Positions 50,671 to 59,325 of a stretch of 64,000 nucleotides of DNA are shown here, piece after piece. The position numbers were made by a program, and so were the translations under genes. This DNA comes from Streptomyces sp. NRRL S-87. GTDB taxonomy: Bacteria > Actinomycetota > Actinomycetes > Streptomycetales > Streptomycetaceae. The stretch covers positions 1 to 64,000 of the forward strand of contig NZ_JOGB01000009.1 in the NCBI RefSeq assembly GCF_000719335.1, written 5' to 3'. Under the pieces are notes generated by a model. That model did not search any database. It was not told the origin of the DNA and saw only the letters and a program-made list of their open reading frames with translations. The first letter of the stretch is position 1; every line of letters begins with the position of its first letter.

Positions 50671-52734
50671 TTGGACACTTACCAGTCGACGAGCGAGAGT
50701 CCGGATCAGCCCCTCACGGCGGTCGGGTACGCGGGGGTGCTCCGCGAGCTCCTGCCCATGGCCCTGTGGCGGGAGGACGCGGACGGACGCATCGTGGAAT
50801 GGTCGCTGGCCGCGCAGGAGCTGCTCGGATACCGGCCCGGCGCGGTGCTCGGGAAACCGGCCGCGGAGGTCCTCGTCCCGCGGGGCAACTGGGGCCTCGC
50901 CGACGACCTGACGCGGCGCGTGCACTCCGGGGAGACCGTGGGCGGCACCCTGTCGGTGCAGCACCGCGACGGGCACCCCGTGACGATGGAGATGTGGATC
51001 CTGCCGGCCGCGGACCCCCGCGGCCGGCCGGGCGCGATGCTGATCGCGGTGGAGACCTCCCAGGTGCTGCGGATGCGCGACTCCCTGGCGGCGCTGGAGA
51101 GCCTGTTCACCCAGTCGCCCATCGGGCTCGCCACGCTCGGCCCCGACCTGCGCTTCCTGCGCGTCAACGACGCCCTGGCCCGGATGAACGGCGTGCCCGC
51201 CGCCCAGCACATGGGGCGGCGGCTCACCGAGGTGGTCCCGGGCGTGAACGCCGCCGCGCTGGAGGCCATGATGCAGCGGGTGCTGGACCGGGGCGAGGCG
51301 GTGCTGGACGCCCGCCGCACCGGCCGCACCCCGGCCGACCCCGACCACGACCGGACCTGGTCGTGCTCGTACGCCCCGCTGCGGGACGGGGCGGGGCGGC
51401 GGCTCGGCCTGATCGCCTCGCTCATCGACATCACCGACGGGCAGCGGGCCCTGGTCGAGGCCGAGCGCGCCCGGCGCCGGTTCGCGGTGCTGGCCGAGGC
51501 CGGGGAGCGCATCGGTACGACGCTGGACCTGCGGCAGACCGCCGAGGAGATCGTGGAGGTGCTGGTCCCCCGGTTGGCCGACTCCGCCGACGTGCAGATC
51601 CTGGAGACGGTGCTGGCCCCCGACGACGCGAGCGCCCCGCACGGGCTGCTGCGCCGGCTGGCGGCCGCCTTCCCCGATCCGACGGCGCCGACGGCGAAGC
51701 TCGCGGTGGGGCAGACCTTCCAGATCCCCCTCGGCTCGGTGTACGAGCAGGTCATCACCGAGGCCCGGGCCATGAACCTGTACACCTCGGACGTCCCGGC
51801 CCTCATCAAGGGCAGCCGTGCAGAATCGCTTCGCCGCTACCTCGGCACCGCCGTCGGCTCGGCGCGCCTGATCCCGCTCGTGGCGCGGGGGAAGGTGCTG
51901 GGCGCCGTGTCGGTGACCCGGCTGAAGGGGCGCGAGCCCTTCGACGAGCAGGACTGCGTGCTGATGGACGAGGTGGTGGCCCGGGCCGCCCTCAACATCG
52001 ACAACGCCCGCCTGTACATGAGCCAGCGGGAGGCGGCCCTCACCCTCCAGCGCAGCCTGACGAACAACGCGCTGCCCGAGGTGCCGGGCCTGGAGCTGAC
52101 GGGCCGCTACCTCCCGGCCAGCGACCACGACGTGGGCGGCGACTGGTACGACGCGATCCGCCTGTCCGGCGGCCGGACCGGTCTGGTGATCGGCGACGTG
52201 ATGGGCCACGGGATCCACGCGGCCGCCGTGATGGGTCAGCTGCGCACGGCGGTGCGCACCCTCGCCCGGCACGACATCCCGCCCGAGCACATGCTGCGGT
52301 CCCTCGACGAGGTGGTGGCGGACGTGGGCGAGGACGAGATGGCCACCTGCGTCTACGCCGTCCACGACCCGGTGACGGGCGAGTGCGTGCTCGCCCGCGC
52401 CGGGCACCCGCCGCCTGCGGTGGTCCTGCCCGGGGGTGCGGTCACCTTCCTCGACGGGCCGGCGGGCACCCCCCTGGGCACCGGCGGGCGCGAGTTCCGC
52501 ACCGAGCGGTTCGCGCTGCCGCCGGGCAGCGTGCTCGCCCTGTACACGGACGGGCTGATCGAGTCCCGCGAACGGGACCTCGACCAGGGCATGGCCCGGC
52601 TCGCCGACGCCCTCCAGGGCCTGGACCGGCCCCTCGACGAGGTGTGCGACAGCATCCTGGTCCGACTCCTCCCGACCGCCGCCCAGGACGACGTCGCCCT
52701 CCTGCTGGCCCGCACCCCCCAGCCGGGCCCGTGA
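50671..52734 (+). CDS. PAS-PAS-GAF-SpoIIE serine phosphatase
   Basis: The 687-aa cytosolic sensor phosphatase has PAS 1 (about 20-130: LWREDADGRIVEWSLAAQEL), PAS 2 (140-260: LFTQSPIGLATLGPDLRFLR), GAF (265-455: LAEAGERIGTTLDLRQTAEE) and a PP2C/SpoIIE domain (470-685: DVGGDWYDAIRLSGGRTGLV, IGDVMGHGIHAAAVMGQLRT, LARAGHPPPAVVLPGG, LYTDGLIESRERDLDQGM, DDVALLLAR). Metal-binding Asp residues are present. These enzymes dephosphorylate anti-sigma-antagonist proteins or act in stress signalling. No HATPase kinase domain is attached. TTG 50671 is used. Its stop overlaps the following gene's GTG (GTGA). Confidence 0.93.
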   Translation: MDTYQSTSESPDQPLTAVGYAGVLRELLPMALWREDADGRIVEWSLAAQELLGYRPGAVLGKPAAEVLVPRGNWGLADDLTRRVHSGETVGGTLSVQHRDGHPVTMEMWILPAADPRGRPGAMLIAVETSQVLRMRDSLAALESLFTQSPIGLATLGPDLRFLRVNDALARMNGVPAAQHMGRRLTEVVPGVNAAALEAMMQRVLDRGEAVLDARRTGRTPADPDHDRTWSCSYAPLRDGAGRRLGLIASLIDITDGQRALVEAERARRRFAVLAEAGERIGTTLDLRQTAEEIVEVLVPRLADSADVQILETVLAPDDASAPHGLLRRLAAAFPDPTAPTAKLAVGQTFQIPLGSVYEQVITEARAMNLYTSDVPALIKGSRAESLRRYLGTAVGSARLIPLVARGKVLGAVSVTRLKGREPFDEQDCVLMDEVVARAALNIDNARLYMSQREAALTLQRSLTNNALPEVPGLELTGRYLPASDHDVGGDWYDAIRLSGGRTGLVIGDVMGHGIHAAAVMGQLRTAVRTLARHDIPPEHMLRSLDEVVADVGEDEMATCVYAVHDPVTGECVLARAGHPPPAVVLPGGAVTFLDGPAGTPLGTGGREFRTERFALPPGSVLALYTDGLIESRERDLDQGMARLADALQGLDRPLDEVCDSILVRLLPTAAQDDVALLLARTPQPGP

Positions 52735-53744
52735 CGTCGGAGCCGTCCCGACCCGCAACGTCCGGGCAGTCCCGACCCGCGAGGTCCGGGCAGGCCCGAC
52801 CCGCGACGTCCGGGCAGTCCGGACCCGCGACGTCCGGGCAGTCCCCGGGCATGTGGGCCGCCGGTGACGCCTACGAGCGGTACATGGGCCGCTGGAGCCG
52901 ACCCGTGGCACGGGCCTTCGTGGAGTGGCTCGGCGCCGGGGAGGGACTGCGCTGGCTCGACGTGGGGTGCGGCACCGGGGCGCTGACGGCAGCCGTGGCC
53001 GACCGGTGCCGGCCGCGGCGGGTGCTGGGGCTGGACCGCTCCCCCGGTTTCGTGGCGGCCGCCGGTGCCGCCGCCCCCGCCCCCGCCCCGGTGTGCTTCG
53101 CGGTGGCCGACGCGTCCGCCCTGCCGCTGCGCGACGGGGTGTGCGACGCGGCCGTGAGCGGGCTGGCGCTCAACTTCCTGCCCGACCCGCGGGCGGCGGT
53201 GGCCGAGGCGGCCCGGACGGTGCGGCACGGCGGCCTGGTCGCGGCGTACGTGTGGGACTACGCCGAGGGCATGGGCTTCCTGTGCCGCTTCTGGGACACG
53301 GCCGTCGCGCTGGATCCGGCGGCCGCCGCACTGCACGAGGGCCGTCGCTTCCCCCTGTGCCGGCCCGAACCGCTGCGCGCCGTATGGGTGGGGGCGGGGC
53401 TGACGGACGTCCGCGTCGCACCGGTCGAGGCGCCCACCCGCTTCGCCGGCTTCGCCGACCTCTGGGAGCCGTTCCTCGCCGGTCAGGGCCCCGCCCCCGC
53501 CTACGTCGCGGGGCTCGACCCGTCGGCCCGCGACCGGTTGCGCGACGCACTCCGTCAGGCCGTGGACGTCGGTCCCGACGGCACGGTCGCGCTCACCGCG
53601 CGGGCGTGGGCCGTCCAGGGCCGCCGGCCCGACGCCAGGTGCCCGGCACCGCCGGCACGGCCTGGGCCGCCGGCCCGACATCAGACGCCCGGCACCGCCG
53701 GCGCCGCCGGGTTCACCGGACCGCCGGCACCGCCGGTCCGGTGA
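52731..53744 (+). CDS. class I SAM methyltransferase with repeat-encoded N-terminus
   Basis: The 337-aa protein begins at GTG 52731, coupled to the upstream phosphatase by a GTGA overlap. Residues 2-40 are four copies of SRPATSGQ-like octapeptides. Residues 41-300 are a methyltransferase: MWAAGDAYERYMGRWSRPVA, WLDVGCGTGALTAAVADRC, VLGLDRSPGF, ALPLRDGVCDAAVSGLALNF. The family normally starts near the internal ATG at 52851, so the octapeptide part may be a recent addition or untranslated. The Pro/Ala C-terminal tail overlaps the convergent hydroxylase gene by 32 bp. The substrate is unknown. Confidence 0.82.
   Translation: MTSEPSRPATSGQSRPARSGQARPATSGQSGPATSGQSPGMWAAGDAYERYMGRWSRPVARAFVEWLGAGEGLRWLDVGCGTGALTAAVADRCRPRRVLGLDRSPGFVAAAGAAAPAPAPVCFAVADASALPLRDGVCDAAVSGLALNFLPDPRAAVAEAARTVRHGGLVAAYVWDYAEGMGFLCRFWDTAVALDPAAAALHEGRRFPLCRPEPLRAVWVGAGLTDVRVAPVEAPTRFAGFADLWEPFLAGQGPAPAYVAGLDPSARDRLRDALRQAVDVGPDGTVALTARAWAVQGRRPDARCPAPPARPGPPARHQTPGTAGAAGFTGPPAPPVR
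52745..52842 (+). repeat. 24-bp tandem repeat encoding SRPATSGQ
   Basis: Four 24-bp units (TCCCGACCCGCGACGTCCGG plus GCAG, with single-base variants) keep the reading frame of the methyltransferase gene. Confidence 0.9.
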
Positions 53745-55305
53745 ACGGGGCCGCCCAGTCCTCGGGTGCGGCCACCGCGTCCTGGGCGGCGCAGGCGATG
53801 TAGCCGTCCGGGCGGATCAGGAACAGGCCCCGCCCGTAGGCCTCGTACGCCCCTATGCGCGCCGTGCGCAGCTGCGGGAGCGATGGCAGGTGCCCGGGCA
53901 GCTCGGTGTCGACGGCGAGCAGGGTGAAGTGCGGGCCGCGGAAGAGGTCGAAGAGCCGTGTGCCGTCGCGCCGGCCGTCGGGGGCGCGGTCGCCCGCGGT
54001 CAGCGCGTCGTCGGGCAGCCCGGTCCGGGTCTCGCGGGTGAGCGAGGAGTACCGGTGGTGCAGGCCCAGCTGGCGGGTGGCGGCCCCGCGCTTGGCCTGT
54101 CCGCGGTGGATGCGCGTGGACAGGCCCAGCATCTCGGCGGCGTTGGGCAGCCGCTCCTCCTCGTAGGTGTCGAGCAGACCCTCCGGCGCGCCGTCGCGCA
54201 GCACGGCCGCGAGCTTCCAGCCCAGGTTGTACGCGTCCTGCACGCTGGTGTTGAGCCCCTGCCCGCCCGCCGGGGAGTGGATGTGGGCCGCGTCGCCGGC
54301 GAGGAAGACCCGGCCTTCGCGGAAGCGGTCGGCCATGGCCGCGTTCACCGTGAAGTCGGAGGCCCAGCGCACCTCGGTGACGTCCTCGGCCCGCAGGTGC
54401 GTCAGTTCGGCCACGACGGCGCGCACGTCGTCCGGGGTCAGCTCGGGGCGCGCCTCGGAGTACTGGGCGACGAACTGGAACTCCTCGGTGTGCGGGAGCG
54501 GGCACAGCGCCGCGAAGCCCCGGGTGCCGTCCTCGGAGGGCGGGAAGACGTGCCAGTGGTCCCGGTCGAGGGCGTCCACGACGACGTCGGCGACGACGAG
54601 CGGCGAGTTGTCCACGCGCTCCCCCGTCATCTTGATGCCGGTCAGGCGGCGCACCGTCGACCGGCCGCCGTCGGCCCCGACCACGTACCGGGCGCGGACC
54701 TCCAGGGGGGCCTCGGCGCCGGCCGGTCCGCCGGGGGCGGGCGCGGCCGTCGCGGCCGGGGCCGGGGCCGGGGCCGGGGCCGGAACGATCGTGGCCGTGA
54801 CGCCCTCGGAGTCCTGGGCCAGGTCGGTCAGTTCGCTGCCGAAGCGCACCTCGCCGCCCAGTTCGCGCAGCCGGGCGAGAAGGATCTCCTGCGTCCGCCA
54901 CTGCGGCAGCATCCAGGGGTTTGCGTACGGCTCCTGCTCGGTGGCTTCGCCCTGTTCGAGTACGGGGTGCTCGCCGAGCCGCACCCCGTCCCGCCACGCC
55001 ATCCCCATCGGGGCCGGGCCGCCCCAGCGCAGGACCTCGTCGAGGACGCCCAGGTCCTCGAAGACCTCCAGGGTGCGCGGCTGGATCCCCTTTCCGCGCG
55101 AGCCGGGGAAGAGCCCCGGCGCTCGCTCCACCACCAGGGCGCGGACACCGCGCCGCGCCAGGTCGCAGGCGAGCACCAGGCCGGTCGGCCCCGCCCCCAC
55201 GATCAGGACGTCCGTCTCGATCCCGTGCGTCCGGCCTTGCGTCTGTCCTTGCGCCTGTCCCTGCGCCTCGTCCCGTGCCTGGTGCTGCGCCGCGTACGCG
55301 CTCAT
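53713..55305 (-). CDS. FAD-dependent aromatic hydroxylase
   Basis: The 530-aa group A flavin monooxygenase is of the PheA/TfdB type. The N-terminal Gln-rich tail (GQAQGQTQGRTHG) precedes VLIVGAGPTGLVLACDLARR (FAD), GSRGKGIQPRTLEVFEDLGV, VVGADGGRSTVRRLTG (the DG motif) and VFLAGDAAHIHSPAGGQGLN followed by TSVQDAYNLGWKL. A thioredoxin-like C-terminal part (about 410-525) is included. A PAPAPAPAA insert occurs near residue 175. It probably hydroxylates an aromatic polyketide, phenol or antibiotic. It diverges from a TetR gene with two strong palindromes between them, a typical inducible detoxification cassette. Confidence 0.93.
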   Translation of the reverse strand: MSAYAAQHQARDEAQGQAQGQTQGRTHGIETDVLIVGAGPTGLVLACDLARRGVRALVVERAPGLFPGSRGKGIQPRTLEVFEDLGVLDEVLRWGGPAPMGMAWRDGVRLGEHPVLEQGEATEQEPYANPWMLPQWRTQEILLARLRELGGEVRFGSELTDLAQDSEGVTATIVPAPAPAPAPAATAAPAPGGPAGAEAPLEVRARYVVGADGGRSTVRRLTGIKMTGERVDNSPLVVADVVVDALDRDHWHVFPPSEDGTRGFAALCPLPHTEEFQFVAQYSEARPELTPDDVRAVVAELTHLRAEDVTEVRWASDFTVNAAMADRFREGRVFLAGDAAHIHSPAGGQGLNTSVQDAYNLGWKLAAVLRDGAPEGLLDTYEEERLPNAAEMLGLSTRIHRGQAKRGAATRQLGLHHRYSSLTRETRTGLPDDALTAGDRAPDGRRDGTRLFDLFRGPHFTLLAVDTELPGHLPSLPQLRTARIGAYEAYGRGLFLIRPDGYIACAAQDAVAAPEDWAAPFTGPAVPAVR

Positions 55306-55347
55306 CGTCTTCCCCGTTCCGTCCCCGTGGCCGCACCCTGCGACCCG

Positions 55348-55403
55348 CTCTCCTTAACGCCGTTAAGGAGAGCGTGAAGCGAGAATGCCTTTAACGTTGT
55401 TAA
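55348..55403. promoter_or_regulatory. two TetR operators (hydroxylase/TetR)
   Basis: A perfect 25-bp palindrome (55348-55372; CTCTCCTTAACG, C, complement) and a second site TTAACGTTGTTAA (55391-55403) share the 13-mer TTAACGnnGTTAA. Centres are 37 bp apart between the divergent genes. Confidence 0.85.
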
Positions 55404-55446
55404 GCTGTCAAGCCCCGAGAAAGCGGAACCCGAGAAGAGGCAGGCG

Positions 55447-56145
55447 ATGACCCCCACGCCCGACCGCACGCCGCCCCGCGTCCCGCCGCTGAGCCGCACC
55501 ACCGTCGCGGAGGCGGCCCTGCGCCTCCTCAACGAGACCGGCCTGGAGAAGCTGACGCTGCGCGCGATCGCGAGCGAGTTGGACGTGAAGGCCCCGGCCC
55601 TGTACTGGCACTTCAAGAACAAGCAGGAGCTCATCGACGAGATGGCGACGGAGATGTACCGGCGGATGGCCCGGGACGCCCCGGAGTCCCTCTCCACCCT
55701 GGACCCGGACCCGTCCGCCCCGGCCCTCGGCTGGCGGGACCGCGTCCTCGTCGCCAACCGCGGCCTGCGGCACTCCCTGCTCGCCTACCGCGACGGCGCC
55801 CGGGTCTTCAGCGGCTCGCGGTTCACCGGCACCGACCACGCCGAGCACTCCGAGATCCAGCTCCGGGCCCTGCTCGCCGCCGGCTTCGAACTCGACCAGG
55901 CGGTGCGGACCCTCGCGACGACGTTCTCGTACACCCTCGGCTTCGTGACCGAGGAGCAGGGCGTCCACCCCGTCCCCGGCGAGCGGCGCGAGGGCTACGA
56001 CGTGACCGAGCGCGGCGAGCGGCTCGCGGAGTTCCCGCTCTCCGCGGCGGCCGGCACGCACCTCTTCGAGGAGTACGACGCCCACTTCGAGGAGGGCCTC
56101 CAGCTCATCCTCGACGGCGTCAGCGCGCGCTACGGCGTGCGCTGA
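55447..56145 (+). CDS. TetR-family repressor with TetR_C domain
   Basis: The 232-aa regulator has HTH residues 17-62 (VAEAALRLLNETGLEKLTLR, IASELDVKAPALYWHFKNKQ) and a long C-terminal domain of the tetracycline-repressor class (LVANRGLRHSLLAYRDGARV, FSYTLGFVTEEQGVHPV, EYDAHFEEGLQLILDGV). The LYWHFKNKQEL motif is the TetR(D)-like type. It should repress the divergent hydroxylase gene and itself; binding is relieved by a hydroxylase substrate. Start ATG 55447. Confidence 0.94.
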   Translation: MTPTPDRTPPRVPPLSRTTVAEAALRLLNETGLEKLTLRAIASELDVKAPALYWHFKNKQELIDEMATEMYRRMARDAPESLSTLDPDPSAPALGWRDRVLVANRGLRHSLLAYRDGARVFSGSRFTGTDHAEHSEIQLRALLAAGFELDQAVRTLATTFSYTLGFVTEEQGVHPVPGERREGYDVTERGERLAEFPLSAAAGTHLFEEYDAHFEEGLQLILDGVSARYGVR

Positions 56146-56239
56146 CCCGGCCCGCGGCACCGGGGCCGGTGACCGGGCGGGTCGGCACCTGGCGGATGAT
56201 GAACCCCGGACCGTTCAGCCAGAGAGAGGGAGTCCCGCC

Positions 56240-56608
56240 TTGGACGTACAGCACTTCGAGCGGATCACCGCGTTCATCGAGGCGCGGCTGACGCCGCTGT
56301 TCGACCCGCAGGAGGGCAGTGACCACGGTTGGGGCATGGACGACAAGTCCCGCGCCCTGCGCGCGCTGCGCAACGCGGTGCTCGGCGCCTCGGCCATCAA
56401 GGGGATCATCGCGCAGCGGGCCGCGGCCGACGCGGCGCTGCGCGGGATCATCGACCAGTCGCTGGAACACAACTGGGACGTCCTGCGCGGGATCGCCCGC
56501 CAGTGGGAGGACCACCCGGACTACCAGCGGGAGTTCAAGCGGCACGCCTGGGAGCTGGAAGCCGCTCCGGCAACGGCCGCCACGGCGACCCCGGCCGCGG
56601 GCAGCTGA
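56240..56608 (+). CDS. small DUF6221-like protein
   Basis: The 122-aa helical protein reads FERITAFIEARLTPLF at the start and IIDQSLEHNWDVLRGIARQW plus EDHPDYQREFKRHAWELEA at the end, like Streptomyces DUF6221 proteins whose C-terminus is HPDYREEW. Their role is unknown; they often accompany mobile or regulatory regions. TTG 56240 is chosen since GAGGGAG stands 8 nt upstream. The last 15 residues are Ala/Thr-rich. Confidence 0.72.
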   Translation: MDVQHFERITAFIEARLTPLFDPQEGSDHGWGMDDKSRALRALRNAVLGASAIKGIIAQRAAADAALRGIIDQSLEHNWDVLRGIARQWEDHPDYQREFKRHAWELEAAPATAATATPAAGS

Positions 56609-56650
56609 CGGCCCGTTCCGCACGGTGGACGACCGACGGCCCCTGGCCGG

Positions 56651-56815
56651 CGCTCGACGCTCGGCGCTCGGCGCTCGGCGCTCGGCGCTCGACCGTCGAC
56701 GGCCGGGGCGAGCGCCCCGGCCGGTCCCGTCCGTTCGGACGGCTCGGTTCGTTCGGTGGTCCGGTCGTGTTCGGGTGGCCCGTTCGTTCGGGTGGCCCGG
56801 CAGTTCGGTAGGCGC
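56651..56815. repeat. GCTCGGC and TTCGGGTGGCCCG short tandem repeats
   Basis: Five 7-bp GCTCGGC units (about 56658-56695) are followed by spaced GGCCCGTTCGTTCGGGTGG-type units to 56815, between the DUF6221-like and universal-stress genes. Confidence 0.85.
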
Positions 56816-56816
56816 T

Positions 56817-57818
56817 TCAGGACGCCTTCTGCGACCTGCTGCCCGGCACCACCGCCACCGGGCACTGCGCATGCTGCAGCGCCGCGTTCGCGACGGAGCC
56901 CATGATCAGCGACTGCGTCCGCACCCGGTGCCGCCCCACCACGAGTAGTGCGGCCGTCTTCGACAGCGCGACCAGTTGACCCGCCGCGTCGCCGGGGCCG
57001 ATCAGGTTCTCCACCGGCACGTCCGGGTACGCGGCCCGGGCCGCCGCCAGCCGCTCCTGCTGGGCCCGCTCGATCTCGCGCAGCAGCGGCGCGACGTCCG
57101 CCTCCGAGAGTGAGGCGACGGGCATCGGCGTGGCGACCAGCGGCAGCGGCGCGACCGGGTCCAGGAAGGCGGTCACAGCCAGCACCCCCAGGCCGCGTTC
57201 GGCAGCCCGCCGGAAGGCGAAGTCGACCACCTCGTCCGACGTGTCGGACGGGTTCACCCCGACCACCACCCGGCCCCCCGCGTTCCAGTCCCGCGTCGCG
57301 GCGCCTTCCTGTTCGGCACCTTCCTCGCCGGTCGCCTCCTCCCTGTCCTCCGGCGGGCCGGCCTCCCGCGCCCCGTGCGGTACGACGACCACGGGGCAGG
57401 GCGCGGTCGTCGCGCAGGCCCGGCTGGTGGATCCGAGCAGCAGGCTCGCGAAGCCGCCCCGCCCGCGCGAGCCCAGCACGAGCATCGCCGCCCCCGCCGC
57501 CCGCGCACTGAGCGCGCCCGCCACCTCGCCGGTCAGGGACTCGAACCGCAGCGGCGGCAGCTCCTCCTCCGCGTCCACGTCCACGTGCTCCCGTACGTAC
57601 GCCTCGACCGGGTCGGCCGCCGCCTCGGCCGGCGTTCCCACCACGGCCTCGCGCCTGGCCTGCCAGAGCTGGGCGTGGTCGGGCAGCACGTGCGCGACCA
57701 CGAGCTCCGTGCCGGCCGCGCGCGCCGCGGGGAGTGCCCAGTGCAGGGCCTTGAGGCTGTGGTCGGATCCGTCCACGGCCACCACGACGGGACCCTCGTT
57801 CGCACCATCAGAGATCAT
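56817..57818 (-). CDS. tandem universal stress protein (UspA)
   Basis: The 333-aa tandem UspA protein has two domains (about 8-150 and 178-330). Domain 1 keeps the ATP-binding loop GSRGRGGFASLLLGSTSRAC and PVVVVPHG; domain 2 has VGRHRVRTQSLIMGSVANAA and PVAVVPG. A charged linker (EDREEATGEEGAEQEG) joins them. Streptomyces carry many such proteins for dormancy and redox stress. Start ATG 57818. Confidence 0.94.
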   Translation of the reverse strand: MISDGANEGPVVVAVDGSDHSLKALHWALPAARAAGTELVVAHVLPDHAQLWQARREAVVGTPAEAAADPVEAYVREHVDVDAEEELPPLRFESLTGEVAGALSARAAGAAMLVLGSRGRGGFASLLLGSTSRACATTAPCPVVVVPHGAREAGPPEDREEATGEEGAEQEGAATRDWNAGGRVVVGVNPSDTSDEVVDFAFRRAAERGLGVLAVTAFLDPVAPLPLVATPMPVASLSEADVAPLLREIERAQQERLAAARAAYPDVPVENLIGPGDAAGQLVALSKTAALLVVGRHRVRTQSLIMGSVANAALQHAQCPVAVVPGSRSQKAS

Positions 57819-58114
57819 TCGTCCAGGATTGCACCCCTGTACGGCGGGGGCCGGAAGGCTGCCCCGGAGGGACGCTCCGGAAACCCCGGGCGCCCGCACC
57901 CCCCGCTTCGGGGGTGGGTCCCGTGGTACGGGGCCGATCCTTGCGCGCCGGGGCGGGGCCGCGGACGGCCGACTCCTTCCGGGCACCTTTCCGTTGCTGA
58001 TGGAACCGTCCGAGGCGTGTACGCCGGCGGCCCGAGTGGCGTGCGTTACGCCTGTCAACCGGCCCGGGGGCGCCGTGCGTATGAGGGGCAGAAGACCGAC
58101 CACGCAAGGAGCCG

Positions 58115-58666
58115 ATGTCGACCGAGGAGGAGTTCGCCGAGTTCTACACCCACTCGGTCCGCCGGCTCACCGGCCAGCTGTACGTGATCACCGGAGACCT
58201 CCACGAAGCCGAGGACGCCGTCCACGACGCGTTCGTCCGTGCCTGGAACAAGCGCCGCCACCTCGACCGCGGCCACGCCCCCGAGGCATGGGTGCGCACC
58301 GTCGCCTGCCGGCTCGCGATCAGCCGGTGGCGGCGGTTGCGCCGGGGCCAACAGGCCTGGGCCGGCCGGCTCGACGCCGTCTCGGTGCCCGGCCCGGACC
58401 CGAGCACGGTGGACCTGACGGCCGCGCTGCGCCGGCTGCCGGCGCGGCAGCGGCTGTGCGCCGCCCTGTACTACGTCGGCGACCTGCCCGTCGAGGCGAT
58501 CGCGACGGAGACGGGGATGGCGGCCGGCACCGTCAAGACCCACCTCTCGCGGGCGCGCGCCGCACTCTCCCGCCACATCAACCCCACTGACCCCACTTGC
58601 CCTACTGACCCTACTGACCTCACCGACCTCACCGCCGGATCCACAGGGGAGACCTGCGATGCCTGA
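58115..58666 (+). CDS. ECF sigma factor (SigE-like family), anti-sigma lost
   Basis: The 183-aa sigma factor has region 2 (residues 5-75: EFAEFYTHSVRRLTGQLYVI, HEAEDAVHDAFVRAWNKRRH, PEAWVRTVACRLAISRWRRL) and region 4 (105-155: LPARQRLCAALYYVGDLPVE, IATETGMAAGTVKTHLSRAR). The tail is Thr/Asp/Pro-rich (PTDPTCPTDPTDLTDLT). It begins at ATG 58115 behind AAGGAG. Its stop overlaps the next ATG (58659) by 8 nt, the usual coupling to an anti-sigma gene, but that gene is reduced to about 22 codons. The sigma factor may thus be unrestrained or controlled otherwise. Confidence 0.9.
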   Translation: MSTEEEFAEFYTHSVRRLTGQLYVITGDLHEAEDAVHDAFVRAWNKRRHLDRGHAPEAWVRTVACRLAISRWRRLRRGQQAWAGRLDAVSVPGPDPSTVDLTAALRRLPARQRLCAALYYVGDLPVEAIATETGMAAGTVKTHLSRARAALSRHINPTDPTCPTDPTDLTDLTAGSTGETCDA

Positions 58667-58725
58667 CAGCAACGACCCCCTCGCGGCAGCCCTGCGGCGG
58701 GCCGCGCAGGACGCCTCCGACCTCC
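58659..58725 (+). pseudogene. 5' remnant of the anti-sigma gene
   Basis: ATG 58659, preceded by GGGGAGA, begins MPDSNDPLAAALRRAAQDAS, a normal start for genes coupled to SigE-like factors. After about 22 codons the sequence switches to an unrelated gene in another frame. The continuing frame is Arg/Pro nonsense. Confidence 0.65.
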
Positions 58726-59022
58726 CTGGTCTTCTTCATGGGGTACAGCGAGTCCCTCTTCCTCGCCTTCGCCGCCGCCACCCTGCTGGCCGCGCACCGG
58801 AAGGCCTGGCTCACCGCCGGAGTCCTCGCGATGCTGGCCGGCCTCACCCGGCCGGCCGCCGCCGCGGTGGCCGCGGCCCTCGCGGTCGCCGTGGTCCTGC
58901 ACGCGGTCCGCACCCTCGCCCGCTGCCGCCCCCGGACCGTCGCCCTCACCCTCACGGCCGCCGCCCTCTTCGGCTGCTGGTACGGCGCCTACATGCTGAC
59001 CGCCTGGCACTACACCATCTGA
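58726..59022 (+). pseudogene. remnant of a mannosyltransferase-like (PIG-V) membrane protein
   Basis: The frame LVFFMGYSESLFLAFAAATL, LAAHRKAWLTAGVLAMLAGL, TRPAAAAVAAALAVAVVL is the middle of a polytopic PIG-V/mannosyltransferase-like protein, and WYGAYMLTAWHYTI looks like its native C-terminus. The first half and most of the loop between these parts are missing. The fragment is fused to the anti-sigma remnant at about 58725. Confidence 0.7.
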
Positions 59023-59325
59023 CGGGGCTGCACCACGACCGGCCACCGGACGGGCGGACCCGCCGCCGCCCGCTGACGGGCGGGCCGCCGCAGCCTCCGC
59101 GCGGGGCGCGGGCAGCGGCGGCGGTCGTTCCGTACGGCCCGGGACGGGTCGGCGGAGCGCGCAGCCCTGCTGCCGTGCGGCCGTGCAGCTGCTCTGTCAA
59201 GCCCCGAATGTCCGGCACTGACACGGGTGACCGGGCGGCAGGCAGGCTGGACGGATCAGCCGGGCGGTCGAACCACTCGACCCGCGAGATTACTGGAGAA
59301 CCGCCCCATTCCAGAGGAGATCATC
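59023..59325. other. intergenic region without recognisable gene
   Basis: These 303 bp hold no domain-like frame. They lead into the ribosome-binding site AGAGGAGA of the next gene. Confidence 0.4.
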
